A stretch of 64,000 bases of DNA from Byssothecium circinans (lineage: Eukaryota > Ascomycota > Dothideomycetes > Pleosporales > Massarinaceae), in the NCBI GenBank assembly GCA_010015675.1, contig ML976997.1:34029-98028 (forward strand), read 5' to 3'. Below the pieces are notes generated by a model that worked only from the letters and a program-made list of their open reading frames with translations, was not told the DNA's origin and ran no database searches. Within the stretch, counting starts at the first letter, position 1. Each line of letters begins with the position of its first letter. Of this stretch, positions 54,033-64,000 are shown piece after piece. The position numbers and the translations under genes are program-made.

Positions 54033-54678
54033 TTAGCATCTCGCACCACCAACCCAACCAGACCAAAACAACAGCACGACACACTTACATCTAGCAGTAA
54101 TCCCATCCTCCTCCACCCACCCCCCATCCCTCACCGCACCCTCATGTTTCCCCCACTCCACCTCATTACCCCTCACACTCTCCCCATCCTCTTTACACTC
54201 CTGAATGCTCCACCCCAGCGCCTTCGCCGCCTTCCCCTCGACCAAGGCAACAGTATACCCATCCATCGTATACCCTTTCCCCGACTTTCCAGATCCGCAA
54301 TAACTGACCTTCCACACTGTTCCATAACGGAGCTTCCAGTACACTGTCCCTACTGAACGCCTCAAGTCAGCGAGAAAAACCAACAAGGGTGACACACTCG
54401 AAAGCAGACTCACGCCCCGCCGTCGTGTTCTCCAAATTAGTAGGGCACGCCCTTTGCCAGGGCCAATGACAGCGGCCGTCTTCCTTCATGCAGCCCGCAA
54501 ACGTCTGCGATTTTTCCCAGCCGTGCGCGATGACTTTCCAGTCTTTCCACGTTGGGGAATTTCGAGTCGTCTTTTCATCTAGAAATTTTACTATTTCTAC
54601 GTTGTCGGTGTATCCGTAGCGCAGTTCGTTGTGGATGGCATAGCGGATCTTGAAGAGCTTTGCGGGTGTCGTAGACAT
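54033..54678 (-). CDS. Small orphan protein B of the tandem pair
   Basis: Exons 54678-54414 and 54352-54033, 61-nt intron (donor GTGAGT, acceptor TTCAG), 194 residues, starting MSTTPAKLFKIRYAIHNEL. The frame is open upstream but the first ATG is here. It is a diverged paralogue of orphan A in the same orientation 680 bp away, sharing the K-hydrophobic-x-Y / GY modules, WxxWxVI, a Gly-Trp segment (AKALGWSIQEC) and C-terminal CKC, after which B has about 17 extra hydrophobic and Gly/Trp residues (VVLLFWSGWVGGARC). Unlike A it has an intron, positioned between the two internal modules. No signal peptide and no recognised family. The unequal gene structure suggests that one copy lost or gained an intron after duplication. 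Confidence 0.72.
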
Positions 54679-55611
54679 GTTGTATTTGCAGGTCGGGGTC
54701 GATGGGTTTGCGTGCGGTGAGTGCGAGCTAGGGTAACAGTAGTAGTGTAACAATAGTAGGGCAATGATCAAAAGGTAATCGTAAAAGGGTAATAGTAGAA
54801 GAGAACTCCTCTGGCGGCGATGCGATGCCCTTTTATCTCCTCCATGAGTCACTCCAACGATTTGACTCTTTCCCCCACCATCTTGTCATCGCGGTAAACG
54901 TGCCTGTGTAACGACACAGACCAAACCATGACTCTGCCATGACTCCCTCCCAAACCAACAACCTACCTGACTCCTTCATCCACAGCAACAACCACCAAAG
55001 TAACCCGTCAACAACGACACTAGAAAAGCATTGTCGCATAAAAATATGTATAATATTGCTTGCCAGCAAATCGCAGGTCGCCCTCGCGCTTGCGCTTGTG
55101 GCACCTCCCCTATTCCCATCTTATACATAAAGCGTGCGCAAACTCCATCCTCCCCCAGTTCAGACCATATACACCGCACACTGCACACCACGCCCAGCTA
55201 CGTGTCAATTCGTCACAAGGAAAAAACGAGAGAAGCTCGAATGCACGCTTTCAGACGCCGCACAGACCAAATGGAAAAAAAGGAAAAGCGACTACAGTCG
55301 CTTACGGAGAGGAAGAATGCAACGAGACTAGCACGTATACTTCATGTGCATGCCGACTTTTTTCATCCTTCCTTCGCCATACACAATATAGCCCAACCGT
55401 CCTCCGAAACCCTTCTATTTGTTCCTTTGGCGCAGAACCAACCCAACCCGACCGTGACAGAGGAGAATATGCGAGAGATGGGGTATAGTTAGATAGGTGA
55501 GAAAAGCCAGAGTGTGAGAGAGAGAAGGGGAAGAAGAGAGATTGGTTGTTGAGTTAAACAAAGCAAAAAAAGAGGAGAGCGAAGAGGAAAATTAGGAAGC
55601 GATGAATTAGT
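54679..55611. other. Intergenic, no supported gene
   Basis: Upstream of orphan B and 3' flank of the Ssh4-like gene. Overlapping plus-strand frames of 140-153 codons (55031-55492) have no motifs and sit in AC/purine-rich leader-like DNA. Confidence 0.45.
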
Positions 55612-57318
55612 TTAATTGTGTGGCTGGTTCCGGCGTGTTGCGGTATCGGCTCGCACGCGGATTCGTGGTGGTTCTGGTGCGGGTGAGTCCCTCACTGCGG
55701 CGTCGTAAGTAGGGATAGGAGCCTCATTTTGTCGCTGGCTTTGCATCAAGGACGTGTTCTCTTCCCAGTATCCGAACTCGTGGCTTGCGGTACGGCTGAG
55801 ATTCGGTGAACCCACGGGGCTTGTGTACTCGGGTGGAAGGTCGCCAGGTTGAAGAAAACCGAGACCATGGGTTGGACCGTGATGGTGTGGTGCCGAGGCT
55901 TCCGCACTGTTTCCTTCTCCAGCGTCATCATCGTGTGAGTCGACCAGACTAAGGGCGGCAAGCGAGATGTCCGTGGGACTTCTTTGTGGGCCGGGGCTCG
56001 TGGGTTGGTTTCTTCCAAGGCGCATCTGTTGACTGCTCGATCTTCCATGGCCGTAGCCTGAAGAGATGTAGTTTCCGGCCATTCCTTCACGGACACCGTC
56101 ACGACCGCTATCGAGGAGAATGGAGCCCTGTTCGCTTCCATAAGGTGGCGGAGGAGCCAGACTGCCGGTCATCGGTGCCAGGCCCCACTTCTTCACATTC
56201 GCCTCGATGAAGACGAATCCCATCTGGCCGAAGTTGACATGTACTTGGCAGGGTCCATTGGCTCCAACTGTGGGGAAGAAATTCTGTGTCTTCAGGCCAT
56301 GTGCGACGTCGTCCAGCTTCTTTCCATTTCGGGTGTAGAACACCGTCCCGGTCCGAGGTCGGTATCCGACGCCGATGACGTCGCCTTGAACGTATGCAGG
56401 GCCATATGGAGTAGGTGTGAAGGGCTGGTTGTATCGTCGTGATCCATAGGACATGTATGCTATCGACGATTTGTGGTAGCCTGGCGAATATTAATCACAA
56501 ATATCCAAGCTTTGGAAAACGAACATACCGGGTAGCCTGAAGAGCGGATACGGCTTGGTGGTTACACCAATAGCTATGTTTGTAGCCTCCGGCTTTTCGT
56601 AAATCTTTGCCTCCCAGTAATACACCTCGTTCTGCTTCGGAATTGGTAGGTTGCTCTGCACACTACATACCGAGTCGAAAAACTCAATTTCAGTCCGACC
56701 CTCAACGAAACAGTTTGCAATCTCAAGCTCCGGCTCGAACTCCCACGCTGAAACACCCTTCTCTTGTATGGCCAAGAACTGTGATAAGGAAATGTCGGTT
56801 TGCGCGGATTCGGGCGGATTAGCCTGGATGAACGCTGCGACACGTCAGTCTACTATTTCAAATCGCGTCATATAGTTGCAGTCACACAGACGCAACAAAC
56901 TTATGCGCATACCTTTAGCTCTCAGATACTCTGTTCGCTGCAGATCGTCCATCTCCTCCAGCGCCTCGGCCTCCTCTTTCGCAAACTGCTGCTCATCATC
57001 ATACTCTCCAGGCCTCGTTAACCGGTCCAGGAAGATGCGTCCCTGCTGTGTGTAACGGAAGTAGTAGACGATGGCGGCGATAACGAGCACGAAACCTGCC
57101 GCGCCCAACACCGAGAATATGCCGATCATGATGCCTTTCGCAGTCGAGCCGAGGGTATCGTGAGCATCTATCCGCACGGGCTGGTTGTATGTGCGCTGGA
57201 TGCCTTTGGGGGTCTCGAGCACGATGGACGGCGGCGCCGTGGGCGGGCTGTTGGGGAGATACATCTTCGATAGTGTTGTTGAGGGCAGGGCCACCGGCTG
57301 GCCGCCCTGGCGGAACAT
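55612..57318 (-). CDS. Ssh4/Ear1-like SPRY-domain ubiquitin ligase adaptor
   Basis: Exons 57318-56913, 56834-56529 and 56480-55612 (introns 78 and 48 nt), 526 residues. Domain order: short lumenal N-terminus, one transmembrane helix (GIMIGIFSVLGAAGFVLVIAAIVYYF, about 65-90), linker with DDEQQFAKEEAEALEEMDDL, then a SPRY domain (WEFEPELEIANCFVEGRTEIEF, YYWEAKIYEKPEATNIAIGVTTKPYPLFRLPGYH, DVIGVGYRPRTGTVFYTRNGKKL). The tail has PPPPYG and LPPEYTS, PY motifs that recruit Rsp5/Nedd4-type ligases. Yeast Ssh4 and Ear1 share this layout and sort membrane cargo to the vacuole from endosomes. ATG 57318 is my choice; the frame is open upstream without a better start. The gene lacks other close neighbours. 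Confidence 0.92.
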
Positions 57319-60300
57319 ATGAAGCGTGGATGTGATGTTGGAGGAGCGTGAAGAGTGTCGGCTGTCCAGAACGGGGGCAGTGACTGGCGCTGTTGCGCTC
57401 GTGCAGGTTGGAGTGGCCCGTATCCCGGCAGTGGATCCAGCGGGGACCGGTGACTGGTGGTGACGTACAGTGCGACGGCGGCGACAGGCAGTGCGGGCGG
57501 GGGAATAGCGATGCTGGCGACGATATGGAGAAGCTTGTGAGTGCAAGCGTGGAGGGCGGCGAGATTGTCGCTGTGTCGAGGAATGCAGGTCAGGAGCAGT
57601 GGTGTAGTGATGGTGGAAGACTGATGAGACATGCACTGCAGACGGTCGATGCCAAGGTCGGTGTGCTTGCCACCACCCGCTTGCGACGTGATGCGAGGCG
57701 ATACCTTGTCGGCGGTCGGAACGCTCAGCGCAGTCCGATCAGGGCGGGAGTGTCGCAGGTACCGGTAGAGGTACAGGACTTCAGCCTTTGCGGGGCGTGC
57801 ACAGCTGCAGAGTGAGGCCTGGTTGACGCTCTCTTTGACCACTTCCAAGGATCCAGCGTTTGGATGCGCTAAGCATCCAGGCCTCCCTCCACTCCTCCAC
57901 TCCTCCAACACTCGAATGCGCCTTTTCTAATCGCCAAATCACAGACCTTGCAGCAACACAAACAAACTTTTTCACTCTACTTGGAAGAGCGCGGTAGAAG
58001 GCGCAGTAGAAGACATTGAGAGAAGCACGTCCATCTGCCCGCCTACGCGTCCCGTCCAATCGGTCGCCACTCCTTGCAGTAAGCACCGCATTTCTGAAGC
58101 GTTGCGCAAGAGATGAAACGCCAGAGCTGAGGCGCTGCAAAGCGGCTGTGCGGAGTCGCTTCAGGGGCGCTTTGCTATGAATAGCCGTAATTCGCTGTGT
58201 GTTTGCATGTTTAATGAGGCGCCTCAGGATGCAGCTTCCAGCAAGGGAAGTCGTTCGTTTTCTTGGTGTTGCTAGGGAATCTCAACTCGGCCATCTTTAC
58301 AAGACTGCGGTGCACTCGGGAATGGACTATATTTCCGATCTGCAGTGTCATCGGGTATTTGACGTTTGACATTTGTCCGGCGTTGCGCCAGCATGATGCA
58401 GGTTGCAATGCTCCGAGATCCTTAAAGTCTAGACATTATGCTCAGGTCACACTTCACTCCAACAAACTCCCAGCCCTACGCAGTAGAGTACTGACAATAT
58501 TACAGTATTTCAATATCAATATTGCAATTGAATACAACTACTTTAATAACTCTCATCATGAGAACCGTCATTTTTCAAACCATACCTTCCAACGGCATCC
58601 TATAATCAGTCGCCTACCTTCCCTTTGGCTTTCGCAAAGGGAGACAAGCCGCCACTTAAGCGTGAATATTCTACATGTTGGAAACATTTTCATGTGAATT
58701 GAGCCATAATGATGTGGATGAAATTCACCAATTCGAACAAGAAACTCGATGTCGTCGCGCTATCAAACACAGGTGGAAGCCGTGGGGTTTTTTTTAGCGC
58801 GGTAAAGGTAAGTCTAGCCCGGTGTCAGCAGATGTACAGCACTGCAGCAGAGCCTTGGGAACACTTCCAAACTCAGGGTTGTGAAAAGAGCATCCAGACT
58901 TTTACACATGTTAAACTTAAACTATCCCCGTAAAGTCATCTTTTGCGATGGGTCGTCTGGAGTCGATGGCTAGGACGGTTATTGCGAGACTGGAGTGGAG
59001 GAGGTAATAGTCCACGATCACTGGTGCATGTCCAGAACATTGATACCAAGGCCGTAGATAAGTTCAGGCAGTATGAGTTGTTAGTGTGGGTACAGTCGTA
59101 TATATTCATCGTTTGGTCGAAAACGGGGTCGAACATTGTGTCGAGCTAAGGCGATACTTGGGGTGATGCTTAGGTAAGACGTCCCAACATCAACCAAGTG
59201 AGGCCAGGTGCATGTATAGGTCTTAAGTGTCAGCGAGAATGCCTTGAAAGTCTACGACTGCTCGTATCTATCTTGCGATGATGGTTAGCACACTCCTGTC
59301 CGTCGTCTTGTGCAGAGATGTATCAGTGCAAGGGTGGATCATGAAGTGAATTTCATCACTGATTCCCGATGTAATTTTGGTTTGAGCGAAAATCAAGAGT
59401 CAGCTGGAGCAGTCCCCAAACATGGTGGTGTAGTCGCGGGAGCGTCCCACACGCATTGCTACTTTCTGGGGACAGGAATTCTCGGGCAATGAAGGGACGA
59501 ACTGATCCGGATTTGGGCACATTCAGAATCCTGACGTGATATTATGAACTTCCTAGTGTGCTGTCTATTTGTGCCTCCGGCATCGAGCGGGACGAAGCGC
59601 AGTGAAACCAAGGAATCGCAGGCTCGCTGAACAAGCCGAAGATTTTGCACAAACCCGGCCAGTGCGACTATATGAGTCGCGGTAGGTTTCCTGGCCGGGA
59701 AGACATTTGCTGAGCATGCCTGTTGCGTGAATCAAGGATGTTAGCAGGACTGAGCAACAGAAGCCTCGCCAACTGGAGGCTTTGTGATACCCCTCGATAC
59801 AAATTCGCCCATGGTTTTCAGGGTTGAACTGGCCGGTGTAACCGCAATATCGGGCAAATGCAGTGCAGTATGCATGATTGACCACGTATGTTCCGGAGAA
59901 AGGTGGACGTGACTGTAGAGAATTTCATGATCGTGATTTGAGCGTGAAGTTGAAGGAGGGGTATCACAGGACAGCCTTGTCATCACAGTTCTCCAAGATC
60001 AGTGGTGTCTGGCATTTCTGAAGTTAGGGGCAACGCAGAGATGGTACGGACGATCTGACCAGATGAGAAGTGGGCGACTTGTGGATGTGTGAATGGAATC
60101 TCAACCGCTGTGTGCGCAACCTGCACGTCAACCAGACAGTCAGTGACCATCTGACGAGAGAGTGGGTCCGCGGACGTTCTTCTGATAGCGCTTTCAGCTG
60201 TGCAACGTTTCGTCGTATGGTGACGAGGAGGTATGTGAGCGACTTGGGAGCTAGGCGAACGGGTATAGTGCTTGAGTAGGAGGCGGCGAAAGAGGCGAGA

Positions 60301-61982
60301 GAGCTCTATTAGATTTCGCATACTTGCCAGAGGAAATGAGTCCGCCACTCGAAAGGAGCTTGCACCTGACAGTCACTCCGGACGGGGAGACGTCATCCTA
60401 CACAGAAAGGACACCGGCGATGATAGAGAGGGGGATGATGGAGAGTGCCTGCATCTGTCATGTCACTCGCCTGGAAGAGGTGTGATACTGGTGGGAGCAG
60501 GTGCCATCGCTGTTCCTGCCAAGCGTGATTCGGCATAGGCAAGCGGAAGTGATGAAGGGCAGTCGCACGCAAGGTTGAAGCACAAGGGAAGGCAGGAAGA
60601 ATGTTCCAGGCTGTTACCAGGTGACGGTTCTTCCAGGGTTGTCCAAAGTCTTGATGCTGTGTAGGCGCTTGGTGAATGGGAGGTCATCTCATGATCAACC
60701 TCTTCTTGAGCATTCCTGTTTGTTTGAAGGCTGAATGGAAATGTCAAATGTATGCTACTTCCTAAGCTGGGCCTGGGGGAAGTGGGCGAATAGATCGAAG
60801 GGAGAGTGGAAAGCGAGCTGTCCATAGCCCTGGAGGTGTGCTGCTCGCATGCCATCTCTTTCACGATTGGCCCAACCTTGAAAGCCTTCTGATTCTACCT
60901 CTCACCGCTTCCCATGGCGCTCATTAGGAGTCTCACGCTCCCTCAGTGGGCGATGTCATCCTATCTCTTCGTCCTTTCCAAGGTCGCTTCCCTATCAACA
61001 TCCATGAGACGACCACCCACGTGTAGCGGTGCTTTACCCGCCGGAATCCGCTTTGAAAGGTGCATTCTATGGCACCGCCCAGCAGACGCCATGGCCACAC
61101 CGGCTATGTTGGTCGTCCTCCTTTGCTTTGACGACCTGTGGACGCGCCGTCACGGCTGAAGCGAGTTTAGATGTCTGGGCCGGAAAGTGCCTTGAGAGGA
61201 CGACAGGCGTACATGCGCAGTGGAACGAACATGTGAGTTCGAAAGGCCTGGCGCTCCTGCCATAGACGTGAGGGCCGTGGGATGCGACAAACAATGCAGT
61301 GGTGAAGTGAGGACCTGTCGTCGCAGGCCTGGACATGACGCCCTCTGCGCTATCCTTCATCATGACTAAAGCGGCCCATCGATCTCGTGTGATCCGGAGC
61401 GGGCGACAACCCACCTCAGCAATCTTTGCCCTGGTATTTTCCCACAGCACTGCAGAACTTCTCCCCTCCTGCCTCCGCCACCGCCTGCAAGACTGCAAAG
61501 CTCGCCCGGACGGCTTGTCCCCCTCCACGTAGTCGCACCGCAGCCCCGTCGTTCTTTGTGTGGCCGATACAGAACGCTGGATTCAGGGCCGTAACCTTGC
61601 CTGCACCTAGCCGCGCCCCCGCGTCATTCACCAAGCAAACGTCTGCTCTGCGCACGCCAAAAATTTAGACAACCGCGCATTTGTAGAACGGAGAAAATGA
61701 TTGTGATCTCGTAGGGCGCACCGAGAACGCGAGCTGGTACGTCGCCTCGCCTGCTTCAATTCCTCCTATAGCTTCGCCATGCGCTTTGGGCTAACCATGT
61801 ATTGCACCAGCAGACCAAGCTTAAGCCCTCGCCACGGCCGACCACCCTCCGACTCCCCTCGCAGTCGCTGATACTCCTTCTCCGGCCTCTAGCTGCGCCT
61901 ATCGAACCGTTAATCGCGGCTGCCCTCCTCTCCCACCCCCCCGCACTCAAAACCAGCACACATCACCCCCACACAGCCCACC
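57319..61982. other. 4.6-kb region without a supported gene
   Basis: Frames of up to 247 codons near 57168-57911 are shadows of the Ssh4 leader. Between 58 and 61.9 kb the longest frames (133-153 codons, minus strand at 60463-60864 and 61067-61528) carry no motifs, and opposite-strand frames overlap them. An AT-rich patch lies at about 58480-58570. The last few hundred bases are the transportin promoter. A non-coding RNA or a decayed gene cannot be excluded. Confidence 0.45.
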
Positions 61983-64000
61983 ATGTCGTGGGAACCGCAG
62001 GAAGAGCCTTTGCGGCAACTGGCGCAGTGTTTGCGGGACACCGTCAGTGCCCGGGACCCAAATGCGCGCGCAAATGCCGAAATAGTCAGTTTCTCGAGTT
62101 TGACATCTCCTCGGATAGTGCTGACGTCTCGCCTGTGTACAGATGCTCAAATCGGCCAAGAGTTCGCCTGATATCGACAAGTACCTAGCATATGTCTCCT
62201 CCAGCAGCCAGCCTCCGCCAGCTGTCAACATGGATGCAGCTAGTTACTCTCAAGCTCGCGCTGCCGCTGCCATGATGCTCAAAAACAACATTAAGCTGTC
62301 ATACAAGACCATACCGGACACGTCAAAAGCTTACATACGATCCATAGTACTTGTCGGCCTCCACGACTCCAATTCACAAATGCGAGGCTATACGGGCAAC
62401 GTCATCGCAGAGCTTGTACGGCAAGGCGGTATCATGGGATGGCCGCAGGTACTCTCCGACCTGATTGCCTTGATCAGCAACTCGGACGGAAATGCTACCC
62501 CACAGGCTCAAGAGGGTGCTATGGGTGCGCTACTGAAGATTTGCGAAGACAATAAAAAGACCATGGACAAGGACTACCAAGGCCAACGGCCTCTCGGCTT
62601 CTTGTTTCCCAAACTCCTGGAATTTACAACCAGTGCTCTGCCAAAAGTACGCTCCGACGCCCTCTCCGCCATCAACATATTCATACCGGACAAGACTCAG
62701 TCTGTCGTGGCGAATGTAGATGCATTGTTGGGGCAACTTTTTCAGCTAGCATCAGACCCGAGCGATGAAGTGCGGAAACACGTATGTCGCTCATTCGTCC
62801 ACATCGCAGACATGGCGCCAGACAAGATTGTGCCCCATATGCAGGGCCTAGTCGACTACATGGTAACACAACAACGTAATGTTGAGAACGCGGAGCTTGC
62901 CCTGGACGCCGCGGAGTTTTGGTTATGCGTTGGCGAGGATGACAAAATGCGGGATCATCTTGGCCCTTACCTTGCGAAAATTGTACCAGTGTTGCTGGAG
63001 AGCATGGTGTACAGCGAGGACGACGTGTTACGATTGGAGGGCGAAAAAGAGGACGCCGAGCTCGATGATCGGGACCAGGACATTAAGCCCAACTTCGCGA
63101 CCAGCAAATCAGCCAGGCTAACCAACACAAACGGGGGTGATACCTCAAATGCCAACGGTGCAGGGAACACAATTGACGACAATCTAAGCGACGGTGAGAT
63201 AGAAGATTTCGACGATGATGACGACGATTCGACTGGCAACGACCCAGAGGACCAGTGGAATCTTAGAAAATGTTCTGCTGCTGCTTTGGATGTTCTCGCG
63301 TCCGTGTTCCATGAGCCCGTCTTCCGAGCTACTCTCCCATATCTGACAGAGAATCTCAGCCATGCGGAATGGCCGAATCGAGAAGCAGCTGTCCTAGCCC
63401 TTGGTGCCATAGCTGATGGGTGTATGCCCGCGGTCGAACCACATCTACCAATGTTGACACCATATATGATCACGCTGCTAAGTGATCCTGAGCCCGTCGT
63501 CCGCCAGATAACTTGCTGGTCGCTTGGCCGGTACTCAGGGTGGGCATCGCACTTGGATTCGAATGGCCAGCAGCAATTCTTCGTGCCGATGATGGACGGG
63601 ATACTGCAAAAAATGCTAGACAACAACAAGCGAGTCCAGGAAGCAGCGGCTTCAGCTTTTGCAAATCTCGAGGAGAAAGCGAACAGGCAGTTAATCGGCT
63701 ACTGCACAATCATCGTCCGACAATTTGTCGAATGTTTCGCAAAGTACAAGGATCGAAACATGTTCATCCTCTACGACTGCGTTCAGACACTCGCAGAACA
63801 TGTCGGCCCGGCACTCGCCGACCCTGAGCTTGTTAGCATCCTCATGCCTGCGCTTATACAGAGATGGAACAAGGTATCGGATCAATCACGCGAGATGTTT
63901 CCGCTTCTCGAATGCTTGTCCTATGTCGCAACTGCCTTGGGTCTAGCTTTCCAACCCTACGCTCGTGGTATCTTCACTAGGTGTATAAATATCGTCCACC
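61983..64000 (+). CDS. Transportin (karyopherin beta-2, Kap104-like), 5' part
   Basis: Exons 61983-62084 and 62143 to the window end (58-nt intron, donor GTCAGT, acceptor TACAG); about 653 residues are visible and the gene continues beyond 64000. The start MSWEPQEEPLRQLAQCLRDTVSARDPNARANAEI is typical of transportin-1. HEAT repeats follow (AAAMMLKNNIKLSYKTIP, YTGNVIAELVRQGG, MGALLKICEDN, EVRKHVCRSFVHIADMAPDKIVPHM), and an acidic H8 loop (DGEIEDFDDDDDD) sits before WNLRKCSAAALDVLA, a landmark of the family. It imports PY-NLS cargoes such as RNA-binding proteins into the nucleus and releases them on RanGTP binding. No stop or further intron is seen in the visible part. Confidence 0.95.

Noticed and set aside
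55031..55492. Overlapping plus-strand frames of 142-153 codons
   Set aside because: Two frames are open at once in the same DNA, without motifs; this is the intergenic and 3' region of minus-strand genes.
57168..57911. 247-codon minus-strand frame overlapping the Ssh4 first exon
   Set aside because: Arg/Pro/Ser-rich translation in a shifted frame of the Ssh4 gene; the true frame has the membrane helix and joins to the SPRY exons.

Overview
This window looks like nuclear DNA of a filamentous ascomycete (Pezizomycotina, most likely Dothideomycetes). The evidence is short introns of about 46-60 nt with GTAAGT-like donors and CTAAC/CTGAC branch sites, a con-10-type conidiation gene, PTH11-like rhodopsin-domain and 2EXR proteins, an AA11-like secreted copper enzyme, and an inactivated pogo/Fot1 transposon whose damage fits repeat-induced point mutation (RIP). 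The class-level placement is inference. Most genes are split by introns, so I joined exons by eye. Every stated multi-exon CDS length is a multiple of three.

Layout. 0-7 kb is repeat-rich: a decayed pogo-like transposase end (1-530), direct GGCGCGCTCGG repeats (556-756), a secreted M43 metalloprotease (1186-2091), a small inverted-repeat element (2581-2930) and a complete but dead Fot1/pogo element with 46-bp terminal repeats (4888-6673). 7-19 kb holds a BTB-like protein, a von Willebrand A-domain protein, LEU2 (3-isopropylmalate dehydrogenase, with two CCG-N4-CGG sites upstream), a hemerythrin-like protein, the AA11-like oxygenase and con-10. 22-31 kb holds PAN3, adenosine kinase, an unrecognised basic protein and a MATE transporter.

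31-39 kb is the densest part: flavin-reductase-like protein, homoserine-acetyltransferase-family hydrolase, 2H phosphoesterase, poly(A) polymerase and a cupin, arranged as divergent and convergent pairs. 39-43 kb has an intron-containing tRNA-Asp, a tail-anchored membrane protein with a 6-nt first coding exon, and a rhodopsin-domain protein. 44.8-52 kb has an 860-residue orphan, a 2EXR protein and an MFS permease. 52.8-54.7 kb has two tandem paralogous small orphans with a hAT-like MITE between them. An Ssh4-like ubiquitin-ligase adaptor, a 4.6-kb stretch without a supported gene, and the 5' part of a transportin (cut by the window end) finish the window.

The genes do not form an evident pathway cluster. 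PAN3 (deadenylation) and PAP1 (polyadenylation) act oppositely on poly(A) tails but lie 10 kb apart, so I attach no meaning to that. I found no convincing complete new system. The best unexplained items are the tandem orphan pair, the 860-residue orphan, the apparent C-to-G skew switch inside several genes, and the contrast between preserved terminal repeats and a stop-riddled body in the pogo element.
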